Shown here one piece after another: positions 1-5,758 of a stretch of DNA of 5,758 nt. The DNA is taken from positions 1 through 5,758 of the forward strand of contig DHLT01000185.1 of NCBI GenBank assembly GCA_002405405.1, read 5' to 3'. The translations under genes and the position numbers were made by a program. The stretch's first letter is position 1; each line of letters opens with the position of its first letter. Below the pieces are notes generated by a model, which was given only the letters and a program-made list of their open reading frames with translations, searched no databases and was not told the origin of the DNA. Origin of the DNA: Ignavibacteria bacterium UBA4661. Its GTDB lineage: Bacteria > Bacteroidota > Ignavibacteria > Kapaibacteriales > UBA4661.

Positions 1-759
1 AATCGTTCGCGGCGTGATATATCGCTCAATCGTCGCCCGACGATTGGCGTACATGGCGATCCTACCCAATTTGTGAGTTTGCTCTCAGCGGTAGCCCATG
101 ACCATGCTGATTGGTCTGCATGGTTTAGAGAATTACGTCAGCGAGAAGACGCACGGGAACGTGAGATTGCGGCGCAGGCTCTTGAGGAAGCACAATATTG
201 CAATCCTCTTGCTCTGTGTTCCGTTATTAATGGGTATATCGAAGCCCAGTCTGTGATTGTTGCCGATGGGGGTGATTTTGTCGGTACTGCCGCATATACT
301 GTACATCCTCATGCACCTTTAGCATGGCTCGATCCCGGGGTGTTTGGCACATTGGGTGTTGGAGCAGGGTTTGCTCTTGGCATCAAGGCAGTGCTTCCCA
401 ATGCTGAAGTATGGATACTGTATGGCGATGGTTCTGCAGGATATTCGTTGCAGGAATTCGACACTTTTGTGCGACATGGCATGGGAGTCATTGCTGTGGT
501 AGGTAATGATGGAGCGTGGGCGCAGATTGCTCGTGACCAAGTAGAGATCCTTGGTGATGATGTGGCTACACAATTACATCGCAATGATTATCATATCATT
601 GCTCAAGGATGGGGTGGGGCAGGCGCTCTCATAGAGCATCCTAACCGTATGCATGCCGTCATTGCCCAAGCGAAAGAATCAGCACGGCAAAATATACCAT
701 TTTGTATCAATGCATGGATCAGTCCGAGTGATTTTCGTAAAGGGTCAATTTCTGTATAA
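1..759 (+). CDS. Thiamine-diphosphate-dependent enzyme, ILVBL/2-hydroxyacyl-CoA lyase type (5' partial)
   Basis: The reading frame is open from base 1 to the TAA at 757-759, so these are the last 252 residues of a longer protein; the GTG at 73 is an internal valine, not a start. What remains is the C-terminal TPP-binding domain of the acetolactate synthase-like superfamily. The GDG of the cofactor/Mg motif lies at visible residues 142-144 and its partner Asn-Asp at 169-170 (GDG-x24-ND). A DGGDF segment (about 89-93), LDPG-x-FGTLGVGAG (from about 110), EFDTFVRHG after GDG, and the terminal SDFRKGSISV agree with what I remember of ILVBL (HACL2) proteins rather than with true IlvB, which usually ends differently. 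Family members cleave 2-hydroxyacyl-CoAs or perform related TPP carboligation/lyase chemistry; the substrate here is not determinable. The N-terminal pyrimidine-binding and middle domains lie outside the window. A hairpin terminator follows 32 bases after the stop. Alternatives are oxalyl-CoA decarboxylase-like or generic acetolactate synthase-like enzymes. Confidence 0.9.
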   Translation, partial: NRSRRDISLNRRPTIGVHGDPTQFVSLLSAVAHDHADWSAWFRELRQREDAREREIAAQALEEAQYCNPLALCSVINGYIEAQSVIVADGGDFVGTAAYTVHPHAPLAWLDPGVFGTLGVGAGFALGIKAVLPNAEVWILYGDGSAGYSLQEFDTFVRHGMGVIAVVGNDGAWAQIARDQVEILGDDVATQLHRNDYHIIAQGWGGAGALIEHPNRMHAVIAQAKESARQNIPFCINAWISPSDFRKGSISV

Positions 760-791
760 CACTGCTTGTAGTTCTCGATGAAAATACACAC

Positions 792-827
792 AAAACCCCT
801 GCGCATGAGAGTATGCACAGGGGTTTT
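792..827. terminator. Bidirectional intrinsic terminator between convergent genes
   Basis: Bases 792-801 (AAAACCCCTG) pair perfectly with 818-827 (CAGGGGTTTT). The stem continues after one C/A mismatch with four more pairs (803-806 with 813-816), closing a six-base loop at 807-812. The outer arm is A-rich on the left and T-rich on the right, so RNA read from either strand ends in a GC-rich stem followed by U residues. It sits 32 bases past the + strand stop at 759 and 26 bases past the - strand stop at 854, as expected for a terminator shared by the two converging genes. Confidence 0.8.
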
Positions 828-853
828 GAAATGTTAGATCGCAATCTTACAAA

Positions 854-2134
854 TTATGCGGTTGTTGTTATTGGAGCATGCTTAAAAAGTTCTTCCATAG
901 CAGAACTCAAACGTTTCATTCCTTCATGGATTGTTGCTTCGTCGCTATTCGAGAAATTCAAACGCAGGGTATTGAGTCCACCACCATTCGCATAGAATGG
1001 TTTACCCGGTACAAATGCCACATTGCGTTGCAGAGCAAGTTCAAGCAATGCAATTGATGATGTGCCCTCGGGTAAGGTCAGCCAAATAAACATACCACCC
1101 TCAGGATTAGTGTGTTTCAATCCGGCAGGCAAGTATGTACGAATTGCTTCAATCATGACATCACGCTGATGCTTGTATGCCGCACAGATTTTCGCGATAT
1201 GGGCATCGACATTATTGGTCGAAAGATATTCAAACATCACACGCTGTGCAAAAAAATTAGAGTGCAAATCAGCGGCTTGTTTGGCAACATTAAGTTTATC
1301 AATAATCGAACGGTGCGCAGCAACCCAGCCCAATCGCAAACCCGGTGCAACAATTTTGGAGAATGAACCGAACATAACAACTTGATCGCCGAGATAATGT
1401 TTCAATGAAGGTAAGCGATTATCATGAAACTTAATATCACCATAGGGGTCATCTTCGATTGCAATAACATTTTTGCCTTTGAGAGTATCACCAACGCGCT
1501 CACGAGTTTCAAGTGAATAGCTAATGCCGGTAGGATTCTGAAAGTTCGGAATCATGCTCACAATCTTTGGTGAAGTTGTAGTAACAGCATGATTCAATCC
1601 TTGAATGTCGATGCCATCATCGTTTAATTCTGCTGTAACAAATCGTGGTTGATACGCAGAAAATGATTGAATTGCACCAAGATAGCCCGGATTTTCAAGT
1701 ACGATACGATCACCTTTGTCCAAGAAAATTTTACCAACTAAATCGATACTCTGTTGCGAACCATTCGTAATGAGAATATCATCCGGTGAAATATCAATGC
1801 CTTGCTGTGCTTTGTAACGAGCAGAAATCCATTCACGGAGCGGTAAAAAGCCTTCGGTAGTCGAGTATTGGAGCATTGCTCTTCCGCTTTTACGCAGAGC
1901 ATTGTCAGTTGCTGTGTGAATATCTTCAACAGGGAAATACGCTGGATTGGGCAAACCACCCGCAAAAGAAATGACTTCAGGGCGAGCTGTAGTTTTGAGA
2001 ATATCACGGATGAATGACGAAGGAATTGACGCAACACGCTCGGCAAATAATCCGCCGGGATCAAATGTTTGTGTGTGCTCTAGACCATGACCTGTGCCAT
2101 TGGAACTCGTCGATGATGTGTGCTGAATACCCAT
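854..2134 (-). CDS. PLP-dependent aminotransferase, LysN-like (2-aminoadipate aminotransferase family)
   Basis: This 426-residue cytoplasmic fold-type I (class I/II) aminotransferase transfers an amino group between an amino acid and a 2-oxo acid. Visible PLP-site residues are Asn200-Pro201 in NFQNPTG, Asp228 and Tyr231 in EDDPYGD (pyridine nitrogen and O3' contacts), the Schiff-base Lys260 in SFSKIVAPGLRLG, and the carboxylate-binding Arg391 in LRLNFSN. The N-terminal RPEVISFAGGLPNP, the ITNGSQQSIDLVGK stretch and FVPGKPFYANGGG near the end are very like Thermus LysN as I remember it. Members of this group also act on aromatic, branched-chain or kynurenine-type substrates, so 2-aminoadipate is only a family-based guess. 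The ATG at 2134 was chosen because AAGGAG lies five bases upstream on the - strand (2145-2140); a longer frame to 2212 adds 26 hydrophobic, Cys-rich residues without family similarity and would cover the promoter region. It is divergent from the MocR regulator, its probable controller. It ends at a TAA at 854-856, next to the shared terminator. Confidence 0.95.
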   Translation of the reverse strand: MGIQHTSSTSSNGTGHGLEHTQTFDPGGLFAERVASIPSSFIRDILKTTARPEVISFAGGLPNPAYFPVEDIHTATDNALRKSGRAMLQYSTTEGFLPLREWISARYKAQQGIDISPDDILITNGSQQSIDLVGKIFLDKGDRIVLENPGYLGAIQSFSAYQPRFVTAELNDDGIDIQGLNHAVTTTSPKIVSMIPNFQNPTGISYSLETRERVGDTLKGKNVIAIEDDPYGDIKFHDNRLPSLKHYLGDQVVMFGSFSKIVAPGLRLGWVAAHRSIIDKLNVAKQAADLHSNFFAQRVMFEYLSTNNVDAHIAKICAAYKHQRDVMIEAIRTYLPAGLKHTNPEGGMFIWLTLPEGTSSIALLELALQRNVAFVPGKPFYANGGGLNTLRLNFSNSDEATIHEGMKRLSSAMEELFKHAPITTTA

Positions 2135-2139
2135 TGTAT

Positions 2140-2145
2140 CTCCTT
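2140..2145 (-). promoter_or_regulatory. Shine-Dalgarno site of the aminotransferase gene
   Basis: The - strand reads AAGGAG followed by ATACA and then ATG. This five-base spacing decides the start at 2134 over the upstream in-frame ATGs at 2149 and 2212, which have no comparable site. The last bases of the site also form part of an AGATACAA word that recurs upstream on the other strand. Confidence 0.75.
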
Positions 2146-2174
2146 GCATAGCATAAACGAAAGCGAAATTTAAG

Positions 2175-2202
2175 CAAAGATACACGAAGCAATGTTTGCA
2201 AA
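2175..2202 (-). promoter_or_regulatory. Candidate Bacteroidota-type promoter for the aminotransferase
   Basis: On the - strand, TATCTTTG (2182-2175) matches the Bacteroidota -7 consensus TAnnTTTG exactly, and a TTTG (2202-2199) lies 16 bases upstream as a possible -33 element. That spacing is on the short side. A start just downstream would give a 5' leader of roughly 35 bases carrying the AAGGAG site. It depends on the organism using this type of sigma factor, which is inferred from the secreted proteins nearby. Confidence 0.4.
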
Positions 2203-2251
2203 ACAGATACAATTTTTATTTTAAAAACCAGTACAGTTTTACAATGTCAAT

Positions 2252-2257
2252 AGAAGG
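2252..2257 (+). promoter_or_regulatory. Shine-Dalgarno site of the MocR gene
   Basis: AGAAGG is followed by CAAAT and the ATG at 2263, a five-base spacing that supports this start. I could not assign a clear promoter for this gene: TACAAT at 2240-2245 resembles a -10 box, but nothing like a -35 lies at the right distance. Confidence 0.5.
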
Positions 2258-2262
2258 CAAAT

Positions 2263-3744
2263 ATGGCGAGGAGAAATAGTGCATTTCACTTATACGAAGA
2301 GATTATGCACGGTATAGTCGATGAGATTCGTGCAGGAAATCTGCGTCTTGGTGATAAGCTGCCTTCGGTGCGAGTGATGGCAGAGAAGTATGGTCGCAGT
2401 GTTGCCACTATTCTTCAAGCGTATGCACTGTTACAGGAGCAAGGCATTATTGAGGCACGTCCGCAGTCCGGGTATTATGTGTTGCCCGGTGCGCATATTC
2501 AGCGCGACTTGTTGCCCGAGCCGGCAATGATGCAATTTCAACCACGACCAACCGATGTGAATGTGATAGATCTTGTTGAAGATGTTCTCAATGCGAGTCA
2601 GTTCAAATCCTTTATTCCACTGGGTGCGGCATTGCCTTCGCCTGATCTTTTCCCTCTGGAAAGAATTGCCAAAGCACTTGCGAAAGCAGCACGTGATTCT
2701 CTGCATGTTGCAGGTAATCATGAGCAAGCCTTAGGAAATTATGAGTTGCGTCGGTTAATTGCTATCCAATCACGTGAATGGGCATATGGTCACCACCAGC
2801 GAACATTGGTACAAGGACAAAGCATTGATAATTTTATTATTACGCATGGTGCAACCGAAGCCATGCACTTATGTTTGCGTGCTATCGCGAAGCCGGGTGA
2901 TACCATTGCCGTAGAGTCGCCATGCTACTTTGGTATTTTGCGGATTATTGAGGGCTTAGGTATGAAATCTTTGGAATTACCTACCGATCCGCGCACCGGT
3001 ATTGCTCTGGATATGGTCGATCATGCCATGAAACGTAAGCGCATTAAAGCTGTAATTGTTACGCCAAATTTCTCGAATCCGCTCGGTTCACAAATGAGTA
3101 ATGACCATAAAAAGCACTTAGCATTGTTAGCAAAACAATATAGTGTACCAATTATCGAAGATGATGTTTATGGCGATTTGCACTTTGGTGTGTACCGCCC
3201 TTGCACGGTGCAAAGTTTTGATACGGAAGGGTTGGTGATGCTGTGTTCGTCATTTTCTAAATCTCTGACACCAAGCTTGCGTGTAGGTTTTGTGAGTGCG
3301 GGAAGTTTTCATGCGAAAGTACTACAACAAAAAATTGCAACGAGTCTTTCGACTGCCTTAGTGCCACAGATCGCTGTTGCACATATCATTCAGTCGGGTG
3401 GATATACGACTCATTTGCGGCGCATGAGACAAGCATTGGCGCGACAAATTGCTTCGATGCAACAAGCGGTGCGATTGTATTTCCCCAAAGGAACAAAAGT
3501 TACGCGACCGGAAGGTGGCTATGTGATGTGGGTGGAATTACCAAAAATAAAAGGGAAATATCCGAATGCTGTTACATTGCATAAAATTGCTTTAGAACAT
3601 AAAATCAGCATTGCACCCGGACCAATTTTTTCGCACAATCCTGAATATCATCATCACTTTCGATTGAATTGTGGTTATCCTTGGTCGCCTGCTATCGATG
3701 ATGCATTACGCCTTTTGGGGCAATTGGTACACAAGGCTGTATGA
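2263..3744 (+). CDS. MocR-type transcriptional regulator (GntR winged helix fused to aminotransferase-like domain)
   Basis: This 493-residue cytoplasmic protein has two domains. Residues about 5-75 form a GntR winged helix-turn-helix (LYEEIMHGIVDEI, then GDKLPSVRVMAEKYGRS and the wing RPQSGYYVLPG). A linker runs to about residue 125, and the rest is a fold-type I aminotransferase domain. The PLP-site residues are kept: Asn272-Pro in NFSNPLGS, Asp300 and Tyr303 in EDDVYGD, Lys333 in SFSKSLTPSLRVG, and Arg467 in FRLNCG. This is the MocR/GabR/PdxR architecture, in which PLP or its amino-acid aldimine is the effector; full catalytic activity is usually lacking despite retained residues. Its length is normal for the subfamily. 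The start is backed by AGAAGG (2252-2257) five bases upstream. It faces the LysN-like aminotransferase across 128 bases, which makes that gene and itself the likely targets. No convincing terminator follows. It could instead be annotated as a second aminotransferase, but the winged helix argues against that. Confidence 0.95.
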   Translation: MARRNSAFHLYEEIMHGIVDEIRAGNLRLGDKLPSVRVMAEKYGRSVATILQAYALLQEQGIIEARPQSGYYVLPGAHIQRDLLPEPAMMQFQPRPTDVNVIDLVEDVLNASQFKSFIPLGAALPSPDLFPLERIAKALAKAARDSLHVAGNHEQALGNYELRRLIAIQSREWAYGHHQRTLVQGQSIDNFIITHGATEAMHLCLRAIAKPGDTIAVESPCYFGILRIIEGLGMKSLELPTDPRTGIALDMVDHAMKRKRIKAVIVTPNFSNPLGSQMSNDHKKHLALLAKQYSVPIIEDDVYGDLHFGVYRPCTVQSFDTEGLVMLCSSFSKSLTPSLRVGFVSAGSFHAKVLQQKIATSLSTALVPQIAVAHIIQSGGYTTHLRRMRQALARQIASMQQAVRLYFPKGTKVTRPEGGYVMWVELPKIKGKYPNAVTLHKIALEHKISIAPGPIFSHNPEYHHHFRLNCGYPWSPAIDDALRLLGQLVHKAV

Positions 3745-3908
3745 GAAGTATCATCCTCTTAACATTTCATAATGTATAATCTCTGCAAAATCTCTGTCCA
3801 ATGATTGGCAAAGGAGAGCATGTTTCGTATGTTGCACACCGAGAGTCTTGCAGTGTATGTCAGTACACAATAATTACTCATGGTGGTGTCTCGATACCAT
3901 GTCTGCTC
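3745..3908 (+). other. Intergenic or leader region before the secreted-protein operon
   Basis: This 164-base stretch lies between the MocR stop and the most likely start of the secreted protein. It holds a perfect TATAAT at 3775-3780 without a matching -35; a small AT-rich inverted repeat ACATT-TCAT-AATGT (3762-3775); an AAGGAG at 3811-3816; and an inverted repeat CATGGT (3879-3884)/ACCATG (3896-3901) just before the ATG at 3909. The frame of the downstream gene is open through 3801-3908, but its 36-residue translation (Cys- and His-containing, mixed) resembles neither a signal peptide nor a known domain. I see no strong terminator for the MocR gene. A promoter for the next two genes is expected here, but its exact place is unclear. 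Confidence 0.35.
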
Positions 3909-4739
3909 ATGTCTATTCCCAGAATTTATTACCCAATGCTTCTCCGTTTTTCTCTCTTTATAATTGCGTGGCTAATGTGTGCATGCACAGTACATGTATC
4001 AGCACAAACGCCAGCACCGCCCCTTCTTGCTTTGCCGGACATAGAGCTTCGTGCCGGCAATAGTGCACTGCTTGAATTACAATTAACAGTGCCCGCCGGT
4101 GTCCTCCCTGCCCGTATTGATTCCCTGCGTGTTCGATGCTCCTTTACGCCGAGCTTGGTTGGTCTTGATTCCTTACGAAGCAATACCTCCGCGACATTGC
4201 ATTGTGCACGACCGACATTGCGCACTGCCATTATTAGTTCTGATAGTGCTGTAGCGGAGTTTACGTGTTCATCTTTGGCAACAATACAAAGTACAACGCA
4301 ACCAACAGCAACAGTGCTGACAAGCATTTTTGTACGGGGATTGGCATCACGAGATTCTGTAGCCATAGGACGGATTGTACCGCAAGCCATCTTCATTAAT
4401 GGTCGAGCTGTTGCTAATCTGAGGGTGCGTGTAGCACAAGTAACGGTACGCGGTACTCCGATAGAAGTTTTTCCTGTTGATGGATTAGGGCAGAATTATC
4501 CGAATGCAGTAGTCAATCAAACAGTATTCCCGTATTCGATTGCCGATCCGACAACGGTTAACTTCAAAGTATTTGATGCACGAGGTAAAATGATTTATGA
4601 TTTTCCTGCATTTCAGCGGGCTCGTGGTCGCTATGAATTTCCCTTTATTGCACCGTATGATATGGCATCAGGGATGTACTTCATGCAGATGACAACCACA
4701 CGGGGAAGTTTTGTGAAATCCTTTTCAGTAAGGCGGTAA
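3909..4739 (+). CDS. Secreted protein with type IX secretion C-terminal sorting domain (type A)
   Basis: From the ATG at 3909 this is a 276-residue exported protein. Residues 1-32 form a signal peptide: Arg/Tyr-containing n-region, hydrophobic LLRFSLFIIAWLM, then VSA|Q as a signal peptidase I site. The middle (about 40-185) is Ser/Thr-rich and predicted beta, starting LPDIELRAGNSALLELQL; it looks like the cohesin-like beta-sandwich often found in these exported proteins, but I cannot name it firmly. The last ~82 residues, beginning QNYPN at 195, are a T9SS type A sorting domain: NYPN, then VNFKVFDARGKMI, ASGMYFMQM and a final VKSFSVRR. This directs passage through the outer membrane and usually cleavage/anchoring at the surface. 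Start choice is uncertain: the frame is open to an ATG at 3801 (312 residues) and another ATG at 3936 also fits a signal peptide; none has a good ribosome site. It lies two bases before the IgGFc-family gene, so the two are probably co-transcribed. The biological role is unknown. Confidence 0.85.
   Translation: MSIPRIYYPMLLRFSLFIIAWLMCACTVHVSAQTPAPPLLALPDIELRAGNSALLELQLTVPAGVLPARIDSLRVRCSFTPSLVGLDSLRSNTSATLHCARPTLRTAIISSDSAVAEFTCSSLATIQSTTQPTATVLTSIFVRGLASRDSVAIGRIVPQAIFINGRAVANLRVRVAQVTVRGTPIEVFPVDGLGQNYPNAVVNQTVFPYSIADPTTVNFKVFDARGKMIYDFPAFQRARGRYEFPFIAPYDMASGMYFMQMTTTRGSFVKSFSVRR
4730..4735 (+). promoter_or_regulatory. Ribosome binding site inside the end of the T9SS gene
   Basis: AAGGCG(G) lies at the end of the upstream gene, over its last codons, about 6-8 bases before the ATG at 4742. 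This placement supports 4742 as the start of the IgGFc-family gene, instead of the in-frame ATG at 4781, which lacks a site. It also suggests translational coupling across the two-base gap. Confidence 0.45.
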
Positions 4740-4741
4740 GA

Positions 4742-5758
4742 ATGGTGCAACAATGTTTTCGCAGAGTATTTGTTAGCAACATGATTGTTGGTAGAGTGTT
4801 CATCGTACTATGGTTGAGCATGCTGTGTAGTACGAGTGTCATGACTCTTCTCGCTCAGCCTGCACGACAGGGGCAACCGCGGCGTACAACACCGACGGTG
4901 TCTTCGGCGGACTCATCGCTGATACGAGTACGTAAAGATTCTACCAAGACTCCTGCACTCCTTGTTCGCGAAGCCACTGCCAAAGATTCTGTGCAAACAC
5001 TTCGTGAAAGTATCACATCAGAAGGTCGAGAATTTTGGCTCGTTTTTCAGCGAAACTTCAATGACGAAAAGAGTAAACTCAGTTTGCAACTCTTTATTAC
5101 GAGTAATGAAACAACACAAGTGATTATTGAAATTGAAGGATTAGGATTTCGGCGAGAAGTAACGGTGCGAGGCGGCACAGTCATGAATGTTGTTCTTGAT
5201 ACTGCCGCGCAGGTAACCGATTATAATCGTCCTGATAAACTCGGTGTGCATCTTCTCTCCGAAAAACCGATAACAGTCTATGGACTGAATAGACGATTTC
5301 AATCGACAGATACATTCTTGGGTCTGCCCGTAGAAGCACTTGGTACGGAGTATCGCGTTGTTGCGTACGAAAAACTTTCTGAAGATTTTATGTCGCAAGT
5401 TGCTGTGGTGGCAACGGAAGATAATACGATTATCACCATGACCCCGACAGCGCAAACAAGTGGTGGGAGGCCTCGTGGTGTACCTTTTGCCATTACGCTC
5501 AATCGTGGCGAAGTCTTTCAAATCATGCCTGCCGGTGGTACATCGCGGGCGGACTTGACCGGTACATACATTCGTGCCACGAAAAAAATTGCGGTTTTCA
5601 GCGGACACAGTTGTGCGTATGTACCGCTCGGCGAGCAGGCATGTAATCACTTGGTTGAGCAAGTACCACCGCTTGATACATGGGGCAAGCAATTCTACTT
5701 GGCAACTTTTGCAACGCGGTCTCGCTATACCATGCGCGTGGTGGCGAGCCAACCTGAT
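4742..5758 (+). CDS. Secreted IgGFc-binding-domain family protein (3' partial)
   Basis: The frame is open for 339 codons from ATG 4742 to the last base, so the C-terminus is missing. Residues 1-38 are a signal peptide with a long n-region (hydrophobic VFIVLWLSMLCSTSVMTLLA, cut probably at LLA|Q); the ATG at 4781 would give a more usual length, but only 4742 has a ribosome site. A basic Ser/Thr-rich linker (about 40-93) leads to a domain starting near GREFWLVF (95-102). Hallmarks of the IgGFc-binding N-terminal family follow: ITSNETTQVIIEI, VYGLNRR (179-185), FLGLPVEALGTEY, VATEDNTIITMTP, DLTGTYI, FSGHSCAYVP (Ser287-His289-Cys291), ACNHLVEQVPP (His303) and TWGKQFY (Trp314). The family name comes from an animal mucin-like Fc-binding protein; bacterial members are exported surface proteins whose ligand is mostly unknown, so IgG binding should not be assumed. 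Its neighbour carries a T9SS signal, and this protein may carry one too beyond the window edge. Confidence 0.9.
   Translation, partial: MVQQCFRRVFVSNMIVGRVFIVLWLSMLCSTSVMTLLAQPARQGQPRRTTPTVSSADSSLIRVRKDSTKTPALLVREATAKDSVQTLRESITSEGREFWLVFQRNFNDEKSKLSLQLFITSNETTQVIIEIEGLGFRREVTVRGGTVMNVVLDTAAQVTDYNRPDKLGVHLLSEKPITVYGLNRRFQSTDTFLGLPVEALGTEYRVVAYEKLSEDFMSQVAVVATEDNTIITMTPTAQTSGGRPRGVPFAITLNRGEVFQIMPAGGTSRADLTGTYIRATKKIAVFSGHSCAYVPLGEQACNHLVEQVPPLDTWGKQFYLATFATRSRYTMRVVASQPD

Larger units (their letters stand above)
2135..2235. repeat. Repeated AGATACA words in the divergent control region (candidate MocR operator)
   Basis: AGATACA occurs on the + strand at 2178-2184 and 2205-2211, 27 bases apart start to start. 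A related CAGTACA is at 2229-2235, with the longer agreement CAGATACAATTTT (2204-2216) versus CAGTACAGTTTT (2229-2240). An inverted AGATACAA copy lies at 2142-2135 on the - strand. The first copy overlaps the candidate -7 element and the second lies just upstream of the -33 element. MocR-family regulators are known to bind direct repeats in divergent promoters, so these are plausible operator half-sites. The words are short and the region is AT-rich, so chance is possible. Confidence 0.35.

Noticed and set aside
73..75. GTG at 73 as the start of the TPP enzyme
   Set aside because: The frame is open to base 1 with family-like sequence (GVHGDPTQF), so the gene is cut by the window edge and this codon is an internal valine.
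1738..2064. 108-codon - strand frame inside the aminotransferase gene
   Set aside because: It is an alternative frame of the well-supported aminotransferase and has no independent protein features.
2135..2212. Extended 452-residue version of the aminotransferase starting at 2212
   Set aside because: The extra 26 residues have no family similarity, there is no ribosome site at 2212, and they would cover the candidate promoter; AAGGAG precedes the ATG at 2134.
3775..3780. Perfect TATAAT as a sigma-70 type promoter for the secreted-protein genes
   Set aside because: No -35-like element lies 16-18 bases upstream, the surroundings are AT-rich, and the inferred lineage may use a TAnnTTTG-type element instead; kept only as a remark.
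3929..4396. 155-codon open frame on the - strand
   Set aside because: Antisense to the T9SS-sorted protein gene, with no ribosome site and no recognisable domain.
5141..5752. 203-codon open frame on the - strand
   Set aside because: It lies antisense to the IgGFc-family gene, whose translation shows clear family motifs; the antisense product is Arg/Cys/His-rich without recognisable domains.
1..5758. Mobile element, CRISPR array, toxin-antitoxin or phage-defence module
   Set aside because: No transposase, integrase, regularly spaced repeats, tRNA-like ends or nuclease/toxin motifs were seen; every large open frame in sense is accounted for by metabolism, regulation or secretion.

Overview
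The window most likely comes from a member of the Bacteroidota/Chlorobiota side of the FCB group, with the Kapabacteria/Ignavibacteria-type lineages as my best guess. The reasons are a secreted protein ending in a type A type IX secretion (T9SS) C-terminal sorting domain, a following IgGFc-binding-family surface protein of the kind common in these bacteria, and a Bacteroidota-like TAnnTTTG promoter element. The lineage is inferred from protein style only; there is no rRNA or marker gene here.

Layout. (1) 1-759, + strand: the C-terminal 252 residues of a thiamine-diphosphate enzyme of the ILVBL/2-hydroxyacyl-CoA lyase type, cut by the left edge. (2) 792-827: a hairpin with A-run and T-run flanks that can terminate both this gene and the converging one. 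(3) 854-2134, - strand: a fold-type I PLP aminotransferase closely resembling LysN (2-aminoadipate aminotransferase family). (4) 2135-2262: a compact divergent control region with a candidate promoter and repeated AGATACA words. (5) 2263-3744, + strand: a MocR-type regulator (GntR winged helix fused to an aminotransferase-like domain). (6) 3745-3908: a non-coding or leader stretch. (7) 3909-4739, + strand: a secreted T9SS-sorted protein. (8) 4742 to the right edge, + strand: a secreted IgGFc-binding-domain protein, cut by the edge and separated from the previous stop by only 2 bases.

How the parts fit. The aminotransferase and the MocR protein form a classic divergent enzyme/regulator pair; the regulator probably senses PLP or an amino-acid aldimine and controls the aminotransferase and itself. 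The last two genes look like a translationally close two-gene unit for exported surface proteins and have no evident metabolic link to the first half. I did not find a mobile element, CRISPR array, tRNA/rRNA or defence system, and nothing here forces the conclusion of a wholly new system. The points most worth checking are the candidate MocR operator, the T9SS/IgGFc pair, and the unclear 5' end of the T9SS gene.
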